A DNA stretch of 64,000 nucleotides from Bathymodiolus brooksi (GCA_963680875.1 OY804577.1:108635906-108699905); one strand, 5' to 3'. Shown: positions 1 through 12,390, numbered from the stretch's first letter. The notes: generated by a model not told the origin, from the letters alone. A program made the numbers and translations.

Positions 1-352
1 AAAATATAACAGATGGCTCTTTACTGGTGATCACACAACAACACAATTATAACAATTCATACGTGTCCAACACATCCATATCACAGCTGTAAACCTAGGG
101 GTGTTAAGGTAATTAATTATGGTCTTAAAATAATATATTTACCTTTACAGGTGTACAAATATAGAATTCTAATTAACAGTAGTTATTCAGAAATAGACAT
201 TTATGAACATAAATACAGGCGAACCGTAACTCTATAAAAAACATGGCTTTGTTTTTATTGATATGACAATCTACCGCTAGGTTGCATGTATCGCAACAAA
301 ACACAAAGAGCTTATATTCTAAAAGAATGTAAGTAAAATTCGACTAGTTCGG
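1..352. other. no recognisable feature
   Basis: AT-rich sequence with no coding signal or clear repeat that I can identify. Confidence 0.5.
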
Positions 353-580
353 AATGTTGTGCCTGCCTATTTGCAAAATAAGCATCAATATATAAGGATG
401 TGGATACAACATTACGTGATAAAGTTTGTCAGTGACCTATGACAGGTCGGTGGTTTTCTCCTGGTACTCTGATTTCCTCCATCAATAAAACTGACCACCA
501 CGATATAACTGAATTATTGTTGAAAGTGACGTTAATGTTGTGCCTGCCTATTTGCAAAATAAGTATCAGTATGTGAGGAA
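353..580 (+). repeat. 47-bp direct repeats flanking a SINE fragment
   Basis: A ~47-bp sequence starting AATGTTGTGCCTGCCTATTT occurs at 353-400 and again at 534-580 in the same orientation, differing at only a handful of sites, the clearest of them transitions (C/T, A/G). A SINE body lies exactly between them. The repeats are far longer than a usual SINE target duplication, so this may be a local duplication rather than a normal insertion scar. Confidence 0.7.
401..533 (+). mobile_element. SINE family A, 5'-truncated body
   Basis: The stretch runs from 'acaacattacgtgataaag' through 'cggtggttttctcctgg' and 'aataaaactgacc' to 'gttgaaagtgacgtta'. It matches the body and tail of the full-length copies at 8.2 kb and 31.7 kb, but the tRNA-like head is missing. 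Confidence 0.85.
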
Positions 581-690
581 TATATAAATTTAATTTAATG
601 TAAAAAAAACTAGGCATTCAATATTATATCCCAGTCACCATAAGTGTTTAGAGAAAAGTATCAAAGAGATACACATGAACAAAGAGTTGA

Positions 691-893
691 AGGTACCAAA
701 TGGGGAATCAGAAATCGTAATTTGAAGACAATACAATGGCCAAAAGTAAAAGGAAAATCTACAAAGCACTACACAGAAAACTAAAGATTGAACTACACGA
801 ACCCAACAAAAACACAGGGTGAGCTCAGGTGCTCCGGAAGGGTAGACAGTTCCTGTTCCACTAGTGGTACCCATCGTGTTTCTCTTGTGAGTT
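691..893 (+). repeat. dispersed repeat M (mussel-type)
   Basis: It contains 'caatggccaaaagtaaaag', 'gaaaactaaagattgaac', 'gtgctccggaagggtaga' and 'ctgttccactagtggtaccc'. Related copies lie at 11.4, 12.35, 26.1, 32.9 and 33.2 kb. From memory the family is very abundant in mytilid genomes and often sits at the ends of larger elements. No coding capacity is seen. Confidence 0.7.
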
Positions 894-895
894 GT

Positions 896-1005
896 CATGT
901 ACTACTAGTATTTGTGTGTTAGGGTTGCCGATTTTACTTCTTTCTACGATTTTTATATTGGATTTTGGAATTGTTGCTACAACGTGGTATTTTTTTTATT
1001 TTCAT
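896..1005 (+). repeat. dispersed repeat X, fragment
   Basis: The order 'tgtgtgttaggg', 'ttctacgattttt', 'ggattttggaattgtt' and 'acgtggtatttttt' is the same as in the copies at 5.06, 5.4 and 57.6 kb. It directly follows repeat M, so M and X may be parts of one composite element. Confidence 0.65.
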
Positions 1006-1150
1006 TTTATATATATCATTGCAAACTTCGCAAGAAATAAATCTTGTTTTGTTCGAAAACTTTTGATCGGAGACTTTACAGAAACAAATGATAAAATATA
1101 TTGATGAGATCTTTATGAAATAGTTTCACGTTCGCTTAATTTGCAAGCAA

Positions 1151-1535
1151 TAATCTTACGAAAGTCATGAATAAAGTTGCATAATATCATATTGGTTCGA
1201 TAACCAAAATGGTATACTTTTGGTATATTAGAATATGACCATGTTTTTAGGTATTACATGGTTCTTTTCTACTTCTTCGACAAAATACGGACAGACTTAA
1301 AAAAAATTGAAGATTATGTCAGAAATTGCATTTTCATAGGCAGAACAATTTTTTTTTTCAAATTAAATATATTGTATATCTAAAATCTCACGAAAGTCAT
1401 GAATGAAGTTGCATAATATTATTATTGGTTCGATAACCAAAATGGTATACTTTTGATATATTAGAATATGACTCTGTTTTTGGGGTATCACATGGTTCTT
1501 TTCGACTTCGTCTACAAAATACGGACTGAGATATT
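1151..1535 (+). repeat. tandem duplication, ~150 bp, ~230-bp spacing
   Basis: The block 'acgaaagtcatgaataaag ... ggttcgataaccaaaatgg ... acatggttcttttc' is present at about 1151-1300 and again at 1381-1533 with scattered substitutions. A short AT-rich spacer separates the copies. Confidence 0.8.
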
Positions 1536-1647
1536 GTACCTTTATTGGCTTCACATGTCCTTCTTTTACAAAAAAGGATAATTCTGAATAAAATGAACAA
1601 TATTTAAATTTTGTGCTGATCTAATAGTAATATCCAATATATATAAA

Positions 1648-3045
1648 TAGTTTCTTCCTGATTAGAAATTCCCAGTAATGTATTCATTATAACCCTATCG
1701 TACCACTCTGTCTGCTCAAGAAACCGAATTTTCAAATTGCTGACTTATTTAATAAAATTGCTTTGTCATATAAAGAAAAATATCTGCCACCTGTTCAATA
1801 TTTAAAGGTAATAGTCTTTTCAAATGTGAAACAAGTGACCGGATTTCATATTTACCGACAAAAAACCTATTACATGTACACACATTACATATGGTGTGGT
1901 TTTCGTGCAATTTCATTGGCTAAATCAGTGATATACCGAATATTTAATGTATTGTTTCCACTGTGAAGAAACCAGACGCCTTGTTTCTATTTTAAGCAAA
2001 AATATTGACGCTATGTTTCAAAAATTTAAAAAAAATTCCAAATTTTCAAAAGATTTCAAAATTTTCATTAGATTTCAAAATTTTGAAAAAATTTAAAAAA
2101 TTTCAGTTTTCATAAAATTTCAAAATTTTGATATTTAAATAATAATATTGAAAAACATAATTATGTAATATAAAAATTAAGGACTTTTTACTCTGTCAAT
2201 ATATTATATATTGACCTCGTAAAAAGTCCATAATTGATAAATATTATTTATTGTGCATAACATTTTATGTAATATATATATAATCAATATATAGGCTTTT
2301 CCCTTGATTGTATTTAAATTTTCAATTTGGTCACACACCCCTTCGTGCATATCGTATTCATGTATACAAACATAATTCCGCCTCACTATGAGTCAGGAAA
2401 GTACATCGCGTAATACAAAAAATGTATTTAATTTCTCTTTTATAACTATAAATTTACAGTAAAATATACAATTGGTCAACAGTCTTTCTGCACTTAAATA
2501 TTCCTTTATATTTCACACAAAATTATGATTTTTTTCTCTAAAAATTTATGTCAAATAATTTCTTACTTGATTTTCATGAAAGTTTCACTAATAAAGGTAA
2601 AAATTAATATAATTTCTTCATCATATATATATTTTGTATAATTTTATTACTACTTTTCCTTAAAATATGATTAAAACAATAAAGTTTACCCTTTTTCACC
2701 AAATGTAATCATAGAAAATTGTAAAAAGTTAATTTTTTTCACCAAATATTACTATATAATTATAGAAAATTGTGACACCGAGAATTTACATTTATGTGTA
2801 AATTATAAATTCTTGTTCGAAAAAAACCCAACAATTTGAGAATATTAAAATATATGCTTATTAATTCTGCAGATTGTAAATGTTAAGAAATGACTTCAAC
2901 AGAATTTTCTGAAAATAAGTGGATTTATTAGAAACATACGGGTAATTATCCTAGTGCTGAGATACTTTTGACCCGTAAATATAGTTACGTATAATATTTA
3001 AAATGAAAAGAAAAACAAAATACTGGAACGCAAATTTTACTTTCA
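1648..3045 (+). repeat. duplicated segment, copy 1
   Basis: Blocks here, for example 'tttcttcctgattagaaa', 'atttaaattttcaatttgg', 'atgagtcaggaaagtacatc' and 'atactggaacgcaaatttt', recur in the same order at 3896-4722. Copy 1 also contains a very AT-rich low-complexity tract at about 2000-2160. No coding signal is seen. Confidence 0.75.
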
Positions 3046-3059
3046 TATCTTTACTTTAC

Positions 3060-3840
3060 ATATCTTTATTTCTCATCAACCAACATGGTATAGAGATACA
3101 AAATACAAAATAAACTATCTACAATATTTACATAATATATGTACAGGTTGGTAGCAGTTCAGTTAACACACCTTTATTTATGATGGCAGCAAATCTACAT
3201 AATTTTTTAAGGTCATATTTATTTTTAGATGTCATAATTTCCTTGAATATCAAAGAATTAGGTCTGTTTCTAAACTTTTCTTTAAGATACAGTTTTCTTT
3301 GGTTATTAATATTATCACATGTAAATAAATAATGGAATTCATCGCCAATTTCATTTTTTGAAAATAATGTACACAATTCTGTCTTCTCTTAGTATATTAC
3401 ACCAGCATCCTCATTCAATTGGTAATATTTGGTTTGTTGCACTCAATCTGCCAAGAGTAGTTAAGTCTTTGTCTTTTAAAATATTAAAATAACTATCATA
3501 TTCCAGATATCTTTGAAAATCTGTAGTTTAGACGTTTTGGCGAACTATAAAGTGTAGATAGCCAAAATTGTCGGAATTGATCTTGAAGTCTAACTTTTAT
3601 TACTTGCTTTAGCCATATATCAGTTATAAAGGTTTGTGTCTCCCATACATATGTACATGTATAACCACAATTATCAAATACACCTTTTACAAATTTAATC
3701 CAATCAAAATTTATATTGTTGCTTAAACTTAAACTATGCATACACTTGTATATTTGAAACGATAACTTTGACTGTTTACCAGTTAACAATCTTGCCCAAT
3801 ATGATATAATTCGGGTTGGGTCAGGTACAAACATGTGGTG
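3060..3840 (-). pseudogene. 3' end of a non-LTR retrotransposon ORF (LINE)
   Basis: The minus strand holds two reading-frame pieces, 3496-3834 (112 residues) and 3128-3376 (82 residues), which together look like the C-terminal region of a bivalve non-LTR reverse transcriptase protein. The first contains ISYWARLLTGKQSKLS and LQDQFRQFWLS-type stretches. The second contains NEIGDEFHYLFTCD, the conserved Cys/His-type tail that follows 'LPIE.GRW...R.C..C' in this family. A degenerate version of that linking motif is readable between them across a frame change. The RT and endonuclease domains are absent, so this is a dead 5'-truncated copy. It sits exactly at the junction between the two duplicated segments. 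Confidence 0.8.
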
Positions 3841-3895
3841 AGATTCATCACGTTATTCAGGAGATCACGCTGTCCACAGATGCAGGTATGATATA

Positions 3896-4722
3896 TTTCA
3901 TCATTTCTTCCTGATTAGAAAATAATAGTATTGTATGAATCAAGTGACCGGATTCAATATTCACCGACTAACCGATTACATACACGTGTTTATTTATATT
4001 ATTTATTGTGTATATCAGTTTATGTAATATAAATATAATCAATATATAGGAATTTTCCTTGACTGTATTTAAATTTTCAATTTGGTCACATGCCACTTCA
4101 TGTATATCGTATTCGTGTATATTCCGGCTCAGTATGAGTCAGGAAAGTACATCTGAACGTAACATTTAATGTCTCTTTTATAACTATCAATTTACAGTAA
4201 AAACATATAATTGGTCAACAGTCTTTCCGCACTTAAATATTCCCTATAAATTTCACACAAAATCATGATTTTTTCCCCAAAAAATTCATGTCAAATAATT
4301 TCTTACTTGATTTTCATAAAATTTTCAGTATTAAAAGTAAAAATGAATATAATTTCTTCGTCATATATAATTTTTTAATGATTTTTATTTTACTTAAAAT
4401 CTGATTCAAGCATAACGTTTACTTTTTTCACCAAATGTAATCATAGAAAATTGTGACGTCGAGAATTTAATTATAAATGCTTATAAATAAAAGTTTGAAA
4501 TAATATTTGAAAATACTAAAATATACGCTGATTAATTCTGACTTTAAAGGCGAAAACAATAACAAAATAGGATAAGAAATGACTTCAGGAGAATTTTCTG
4601 AAGAGAAGTGATTTTTAGGAAATTATCTTAGTGCGGAGATACTTTTGACACGTGAATGTAGTTACGTATAATATATAAAATGAAAAGAAAAACAAAATAC
4701 TGGAACGCAAATTTCACTTAAC
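3896..4722 (+). repeat. duplicated segment, copy 2
   Basis: Shorter and diverged relative of 1648-3045, ending at the same 'tactggaacgcaaattt' point. It begins right after the LINE remnant. Confidence 0.75.
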
Positions 4723-5056
4723 TGGTCAGAATTTCCACCAATCTAGCAATTGATGTTTACTCATTTAACATACAAGTTTTATGGACAGAAAAATTGAACC
4801 AGTAATTGTCAACAATTCAACCTATATCAACAAAACGAACAACCATTCCCTCACCTCAAACTTTTGAACACAACGAAATGAACACTACATATGACGCTGG
4901 AAATCCACGCTATGGCTTGGGACCGGTACAAACATTTAGCGAGGGTTAAAGAGGTTGTCTAGTGTCTCGCAAACCGTCTGGATATGTGATTGTTGTTCAG
5001 GAGATGCAGGTATGGTACATCTCATTGCGAAATGTATTAGCGAGGAACAACAGAGA

Positions 5057-5160
5057 AGTGTCATTTCGATGTTACCTCTGTTTCTATGATTTTTCGATTG
5101 TATTTCGGAAGTTTTCCGATGGTGTGGTATTTTATGCTTTTTTTTTATTACTCTTTACAC
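5057..5160 (+). repeat. dispersed repeat X, fragment
   Basis: 'gttacctctgtttctatgat', 'tttttcgattgtatttcgga' and 'gttttccgatggtgtggtat' follow the repeat X order. Nothing else is recognised in 4723-5410. Confidence 0.6.
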
Positions 5161-5411
5161 TAGTACTTATATTTAATGAATAAATACATTTTCATGATAT
5201 TAAGTAACCCAATCATGTGGATTCAAACCTTTTAGATATCCACTTCAAGCTGATACTTGTACAGGTCCTCATTGTAAATAAGCTGAATGTCTTTCATACG
5301 TTATCCTACATTTGAAATTATTCAACATTTCAAGAGGTGATATTGAAATTTCAATAATTAACAAAAGTTTTAAGTTTAAAGTTTAGTTGAATTAGGAAGT
5401 TTTAAATAACT

Positions 5412-5516
5412 TTTCATTGAAGTGCCTGTATCAAGCCAGGAAAGTCATGAGGTCATGTATGTATGTTAGGGAGAGCATCTTTCTACGTTTTTTGATTGGA
5501 TTTTGGAATTGTTCCG
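5412..5516 (+). repeat. dispersed repeat X, 5' part that seeds the minisatellite
   Basis: 'gtgcctgtatcaagccagga', 'gaggtcatgtatgtatgtta' and 'gattggattttggaattg' lead without a break into the first GTTCCGACAGTGTGGTATT unit. The minisatellite unit is therefore the 3' end of this element. Confidence 0.75.
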
Positions 5517-8035
5517 ACAGTGTGGTATTAGAACTGTTCCGACAGTGTGGTATTAGAACTGTTCTGACAGTGTGGTATCTTAGAACTGTTCCGACAGTGT
5601 GGTATTAGAACTGTTCCGACAGTGTGGTATTAGAACTGTTCTGACAGTGTGGTATTAGAACTGTTCCGACAGTGTGGTATTAGAACTGTTCCGACAGTGT
5701 GGTATTAGAACTGTTCTGACAGTGTGGTATCTTAGAACTGTTCCGACAGTGTGGTATTAGAACTGTTCTGACAGTGTGGTATTAGAACTGTTCCGACAGT
5801 GTGGTATTAGAACTGTTCCGACAATGTGGTATTAGAACTGTTCCGACAGTGTGGTATTAGAACTGTTCCGACAGTGTGGTATTAGAACTGTTCCGACAGT
5901 GTGGTATTGTAATTGTTCCTACAGTGTGGTATTCGAAATGTTCCGACAGTGTGGTATTAGAACCGTTCCGACAGTGTGGTATTAGAACCGTTCCGACAGT
6001 GTGGTATTAGAACCGTTCCGACAGTGTGGTATTAGAACCGTTCCGACAGTGTGGTATTAGAACCGTTCCGACAGTGTGGTATTAGAACTGTTCCGACAGT
6101 GTGGTATTAGAACTGTTCCGACAGTGTGGTATTAGAACTGTTCCGACAGTGTGGTATTATAACTGTTCCGACAGTGTGGTATTAGAACTGTTCTGACAGT
6201 GTGGTTCCAACAGTGTGGTATTAGAACTGTTCCGACAGTGTGGTATTAGAACTGTTCCGAGAGTGTGGTATTAGAACTGTTCCGACAGTGTGGTATTAGA
6301 ACTGCTCCGACAGTGTGGTATTAGAACTGTTCCGACAGTGTGGTATTAGAACTGTTCCGACAGTGTGGTATGCGAACTGTTCCGACAGTGTGGTATTCGA
6401 ACTGTTCCGAGAGTGTGGTATTCGAACTGTTCCGACAGTGTGGTATTAGAACTGTTCCGACAGTGTGGTATTAGAACTATTCCGACAGTGTGGTATTAGA
6501 ACTGTTCCGACAGTGTGGTATTAGAACTGTTCCGACAGTGTGGTATTAGAACTGTTCCGACAGTGTGGTATTAGAACTGTTCCGACAGTGTGGTATTAGA
6601 ACTGTTCTGACAGTGTGGTATCTTAGAACTGTTCCGACAGTGTGGTATTAGAACTGTTCTGACAGTGTGGTATTAGAACTGTTCCGACAGTGTGGTATTA
6701 GAACTGTTACGACAATGTGGTATTAGAACTGTTCCGACAGTGTGGTATTAGAACTGTTCCGACAGTGTGGTATTAGAACTGTTCCGACAGTGTGGTATTG
6801 GAATTGTTCCTACAGTGTGGTATTCGAAATGTTCCGACAGTGTGGTATTAGAACCGTTCCGACAGTGTGGTATTAGAACCGTTCCGACAGTGTGGTATTA
6901 GAACTGTTCCGACAGTGTGGTATTAGAACCGTTCCGACAGTGTGGTATTGGAACCGTTCCGACAGTGTGGTATTAGAACTGTTCCGACAGTGTGGTATTA
7001 GAACTGTCCCGACAGTGTGGTATTAGAACTGTTCCGACAGTGTGGTATTAGAACTGTTCCGACAGTGTGGTATTATAACTGTTCCGACAGTGTGGTATTA
7101 GAACTGTTCTGACAGTGTGGTTCCGACAGTGTGGTATTAGAACTGTTCCGACAGTGTGGTATTAGAACTGTTCCGACAGTGTGGTATTAGAACTGCTCCG
7201 ACAGTGTGGTATTAGAACTGTTCCGACAGTGTGGTATTAGAACTGTTCCGACAGTGTGGTATACGAACTGTTCCGACAGTGTGGTATTCGAACTGTTCCG
7301 AGAGTGTGGTATTCGAACTGTTCCGACAGTGTGGTATTAGAACTGTTCCGACAGTGTGGTATTAGAACTGTTCCGACAGTGTGGTATTAGAACTGTTCCG
7401 ACAGTGTGGTATTAGAGCTATTCCGACAGTGTGGTATTAGAACTGTTCCGACAGTGTGGTATTAGAACTGTTCCGACAGTGTGGTATTAGAACTGTTCCG
7501 ACAGTGTGGTATTAGAACTGTTCCGACAGTGTGGTATTCGAACTGTTCCGACAGTGTGGTATTAGAACTGTTCCGACAGTGTGGTATTAGAACTGTTCCG
7601 ACAGTGTGGTATTAGAACTGTTCCGACAGTGTGGTATTAGGACTGTTCCGACAGTGTGGTATTAGAACTGTTCCGACAGTGGGGTATTAGAACTGTTCCG
7701 ACAGTGTGGTATTAGAATTGTTCCGACAGTGTGGTATTAGAACTGTTCCGACAGTGTGGTATTAGAACCGTTCCGACAGTGTGGTATTAGAACTGTTCCG
7801 ACAGTGTGGTATTAGGACTGTTCCGACAGTGTGGTATTAGAACTGTTCCGACAGTGTGGTATTAGAACTGTTCCGACAGTGTGGTATTAGGACTGTTCCG
7901 ACAGTGTGGTATTAGAACTGTTCCGACAGTGGGGTATTAGAACTGTTCCGACAGTGTGGTATTAGAATTGTTCCGACAGTGTGGTATTAGAACTGTTCCG
8001 ACAGTGTGGTATTAGAACTGTTCCGACAGTGTGGT
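5517..8035 (+). repeat. 25-bp minisatellite, about 100 units, with higher-order structure
   Basis: The unit is ATTAGAACTGTTCCGACAGT plus GTGGT (25 bp), repeated head to tail for 2.5 kb. Variants (ttct for ttcc, gaaccg, gaattg, 'tatcttag', truncated 'gtggttccgacag') recur in order. Landmarks at 5728/6619, 5905/6796 and 6369/7260 are each 891 bp apart, so a ~0.9 kb block was duplicated. A second block at 7681/7931 repeats at 250 bp, exactly ten units. No coding role is likely. Confidence 0.97.
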
Positions 8036-8212
8036 ATTTTATTAATCACTTGTGTGTATTTTTGATATTTAAAAAAATGTATATTTTACAGTTTACCAAA
8101 TATAGTCTTACTGTAACTATTTATTTTATATTTTTTTCCTTGATTAATTGATTGGCGTTTAACGTATTTAGGTAAAAAAAAGGCGTCACTATTAATGGGC
8201 GTATAAGGGGTC

Positions 8213-8460
8213 GTCGTGGTCGTCATCGTATGATAGTTGGTTTTACAAATACCCATGCAATCAGTGCCTATCACCACTAAAGTTATGAGTTGGAATCCCG
8301 TTCAGCCGAGGTGTATTAGATACAACATCATAAGCTTGTCAGTAACTTGCGGAAGGTCGGTGGTTTCTCCGGGCACTCCGGTTTCCTCCACCAATAAAAC
8401 TGTCCGTCACGATATAACTGAAATATTGTTTAAAGTGGCGTTAAACACCATAAACCAAAC
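8213..8460 (+). mobile_element. SINE family A, full length
   Basis: A tRNA-like head at about 8213-8310 includes a degenerate B box in 'atgagttggaatcccgttc'. It is followed by the conserved body ('cggtggtttctccgggc', 'cctccaccaataaaac') and the tail 'aaagtggcgttaaacacc'. It begins a few bases after the minisatellite flank. Confidence 0.85.
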
Positions 8461-9288
8461 TATAAACCGATTTATTTTGTATTCCTTTTCCCCTGATTAA
8501 TTAAGTGTTTAACGTGTTTCATTTTGGTAAAAAAAATGTGCCAATTATATGATTTAATTGACATAAGTACCCATGAAGGTAACGGAATAATAATACCATG
8601 TTTCTATTACCCCTGGGGGTACCTGTCATCCAGAGTAACCAGTTTATATCACTACATGTCAAACGGCACAATATATCAAAACAAGACCTACATATTTGCA
8701 TTCGAATGCAAACATGTCCTGTTACATTATGTTTGATTAATCGATTTTTATTTATTTTTAAAATATGAACTTCGTAACACCGACATTCTTTGATACTTAT
8801 TGTACCTAAGAAAAAATTGGTTATCTTTGATGATCAACTTGACATGTTTTAAAAACCAGAAAGGACAGTATGACAAAAATGAAAGTTATCTCTAGTATTG
8901 ATAGCTTAACCGAGAATATGTATAGGTATAAAGTGCAATCTGACATATCATACGAGAGACGGCGTATTTTACACGTAATACCAGACCGATTATAGCATTT
9001 AATGGGATTAATTTAACCATAAAAAACCAATAGTGCATTTATATTTGAATCTCAAACATTTCTTGTTAATATCTCTACAAAAGTCGACCAATATATATAC
9101 GATATAATAACGCTGCTAAAAGAAAACGGTAATTACTTTTAACAGTTGTATGCATGGGCAAGAATTAGTTCAGTTTCAAATGTGAAATTATTTATTTATT
9201 AAAAAATGTAGACTTCGGTTTTATTTGGTTCTTATTGCATAATATAAAATACCCTGCATATTTCTAAATATTTTATATTTTACCACGT
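8461..9288. other. no recognisable feature
   Basis: AT-rich spacer. Short open frames near 8520-8740 lie on both strands and have no motif. Confidence 0.5.
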
Positions 9289-9450
9289 ACGCTCATGGCG
9301 AGGTGTACTCGATACAACATTATGTGATAAAGTTTGTCAGTGACTTGCGACAAGTCGGTGGTTTTCTCTGGGAACTCCGGTTTCATCCACCAATAAAACT
9401 GACCGTCAAAATATAACTGAAATATTGTTGAATGTGGCGTTAGCTACCAT
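9289..9450 (+). mobile_element. SINE family A, headless copy
   Basis: Starts at 'catggcgaggtgtactcg' and runs to 'gaatgtggcgttagctacc'. The body is well conserved; the tRNA-like head is absent. Confidence 0.85.
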
Positions 9451-11396
9451 GGCACTGCACTGTCCTGATTGTATAAAATGTTCTTAATTAAAGAAACAGC
9501 AATATTAACGTTACGCGCGCTATTGGTGATACTTTGACTAAATAGAACATGAAATAAGTAAAACGAATGTAGATTTTTTTTAGATTGATGGATTTTTATT
9601 TCCGATACATGCTTGTATAGGGAATTATACGAATAATTGTTTTATTATATTAGATTAGGCTTATTTTTGCTTTTGAAAACGAATTTATTGGAAGAAAACG
9701 TCGTTAACGCACAATTTTCTCATGTAACGCGTTACAAAATATCCGTGTCTTTTACATTTTTCTCAGTAAAAACCTAAAAATACGTTTTTCGGACCATTTT
9801 TTTGTGGGATCGGAAGCAGAGTCAGCGTGCTCTATGATCCCATTAACGATTTCTGATTAAAGCAATGCTTGAAGGAAAAAATCGGTAAGTTCATGGAAAG
9901 AAAAGAACGTAACGCTGAAGGAAAAACATCTGCATGTCAAATAACAAGCTTTATTTCAGCTATGTCTTACAAAATGTTTACAATAAAGTGTACATATCAA
10001 ATGTTATTATCTTATAAAACGAAAAAGTCTTTTCAAAAATGATTTTTTTAAAGCAAGTTAAAAAATATTCCTAAAGGAGTAAGGTCAACAAAATGTCCAG
10101 TTGCAACTTGACGTAAAAAAAACACGAAGTATAAAACTTTACACATTCGAAACTATATTTTTCGCTCATAATTTTCGTGCTAAATCCAAATAACAAACAA
10201 TTTTCATTTTCAGTGGCAGAGAATGAACTTAACAAACTTGATTTCGGATAAAAATTACGATTTCTACGTAAAATTGTAGAAGGTTACCCAATTTGTCCAG
10301 TAAACGTTTTTTCTTATCGACGGCAAAATAACGTCGCGCTACTTCTATATTTTTCTATAGTTTTCTATTAAAATTAAAACAAATAAACAACTAAAAAAAG
10401 CGAAGCTAAAAATAATCAAACGATATCAAAACTTGAAAAACAACAAACAAAAGAGCGAAAACAAAATACAAAAATATACCAAACCTGAAAAAATAACGAT
10501 GTGTTTCCGCTTACACAAGCGACCCTAATTAAAAATGAATTCATGACCTTAATTTTTGTGTGTGTCATTTTTGAACAAGCATTGCAAAAAAGAATGTGTG
10601 CATTGTAGAAACTATAATTATGTAATAGTTAAAAAAAATCGCGAAATATAATTGATTTATATGAAAATTAAAAATGTGAACTGAACTATTTTAATTATAA
10701 TTTCACTAGATTATACATAAGATGTTACGAGAAATTTTCAAGAATACAACGTATACAATCAATCAATAAACAAACCGAATATGATAATCTCGTTTTAGAG
10801 CAAGATATACTTTCAAAGAAAAAATAATAAAGTACAGTCACATAACATAAACGATAAATAAATACAAAAAGGGAATACAAACGAAATAAATAAGGAAACA
10901 AACAAACATTGAAATAAACACCTAAAGGAAAACACCAACAACACAAATATATACAAGCAAGCCAAAATAAAAAAAAAAAAAAAGTGAAATTCTGAAATAA
11001 AGAACAATACATCAAAACACACCCACACCACCTCCATCCTAACCAAACCCACGGTATGCAAACACAAATAAGGAAGGGAAAAAAATGAAAAAGAAGACGC
11101 TAAACGTTCTTTTCAACGTTAATTATGTGTAACGTCAATTGTCACCAACATCGCGCGTAACGTCAATATGCATTGAATGCTGCAGTCGTGTCTTACATGT
11201 AACCGTCGAAAAGCATGGATGTCACCAAATGTGCTGTGCAATACTACACACACGATGTGTACCTGCTTATATAATGACACAAAAAAAAATAGTTAAAGAT
11301 CTACAAAACACTAAATGCTGCACATGCGATTCGTGTTTGGTTAGAATTGGTATGTTTTTGTACTCAAAATATTTTGAAGACTTTTACAGGGTGAAG
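9451..11396. other. AT-rich spacer without recognised features
   Basis: Long A-rich stretch, notably 10,380-11,000. Minus-strand frames there encode low-complexity Phe/Tyr/Leu-rich peptides typical of poly-purine DNA, not genes. Confidence 0.5.
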
Positions 11397-11520
11397 TCAT
11401 GCCAAAGGGGCAATCAAAAGTCGTAAATTGAAGAAGGCCAGAAAATACAGTGGCCAAAAGAAAATTGGACTAACAATGATCTACAAAACAGTATGTATAG
11501 AAAACTAAAGATTGAGCAAC
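11397..11520 (+). repeat. dispersed repeat M
   Basis: Contains 'caaaaagtcgtaaattg'-like sequence, 'cagtggccaaaagaaaa' and 'aaaactaaagattgagcaac', in the order seen at 691-893. Confidence 0.65.
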
Positions 11521-11702
11521 ACAAAGGTCAAAACACGAGGAAAAACCCCACTAAAACCGTTCGTTGCCACTCTAGATTCATCATTGGGAAATATCATGGC
11601 GTCAATACAAAAACACAAAGGTCATCAGACGAAAAAAAACCACTAAAACCGTTCGTTACCTCTCTAGATTCATCATTAGGAAATATCATGGCGTCAATAT
11701 AA
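11521..11702 (+). repeat. ~93-bp tandem duplication
   Basis: 'acaaaggtc ... ccactaaaaccgttcgtt ... tagattcatcatt ... aatatcatggcgtcaata' is present twice, at 11,521-11,610 and 11,615-11,702, with a few substitutions. It is attached to the 3' side of repeat M. Confidence 0.85.
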
Positions 11703-12206
11703 ACTCGGGTACCGTTCGAATTAAAGTATCCCAATATTTATCTGTATCGATATGCTCCCAGTATCTATTCATGATTTACCGCATTATTTACTTGACCCAT
11801 ATAATAAACGCTATGTCATGTCAATACGATAGAAATGTGAGTTTATATATAGAAAATATATAATAATACCTATGTAATATAATTCATATATAGGTATCAT
11901 TTTATAGTTGATATTAAGACTTCATACTGTATTGTTATTTCTCATACGGAGATGTTTATTTAAACAATATAAACAAGAAACAATAATATTACACGTGAAA
12001 GGAAGATGAAAGGTGGATCACCCCTAGAGGACATATGCTCTTATTTATTACTCTGAGTATAACACGTTTATACATGATGTTATTATACTGAATATATATA
12101 TAAATATTCAATATAAAATCGTCCGGAAACATTCAAACATTAACTGATATTTGTCTCCAAATTGCTTTCCTGGACATAGAAGGTTTGGCATAGGTTCAGT
12201 TTATAG
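11703..12206. other. no recognisable feature
   Basis: AT-rich; nothing supported. Confidence 0.5.
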
Positions 12207-12350
12207 TGTTTAGTGCCTCTTTCAACACTATTTTAGTTATATCGTGGCGGTCAGTTTTATTGATGGAGGAAACCGGAGAAAACCACCGACCTGTCGCAAG
12301 TCACTGACAAACTTTATCACATAATGTTGTATCGAGTACACCTCACCATG
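12207..12350 (-). mobile_element. SINE family A, minus strand
   Basis: Reverse complement of the SINE body: 'gatatcgtggcggtcagt'-type tail, 'ggaggaaaccggagaaaacc' and 'tcgagtacacctcaccatg'. The tRNA-like head is missing and the sequence passes directly into a repeat M tail. Confidence 0.85.
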
Positions 12351-12390
12351 TAAGCATTTCCTGCTCCACTAGTGGCACCCGTCGTGTTAC
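12351..12390 (+). repeat. repeat M, 3' tail
   Basis: 'ctgctccactagtggcaccc' plus 'gtcgtgttac' matches the 3' part of repeat M and abuts an oppositely oriented SINE. Confidence 0.7.

Noticed and set aside
5517..8035. CRISPR-like regular array
   Set aside because: Units are contiguous 25-mers with no unique spacers; it is a minisatellite in eukaryotic DNA. The same holds for 31,239-31,636 and 54,993-55,828.
10725..11067. Minus-strand Phe/Cys/Leu-rich ORFs
   Set aside because: Translation of A-rich low-complexity DNA in overlapping frames; no motif.
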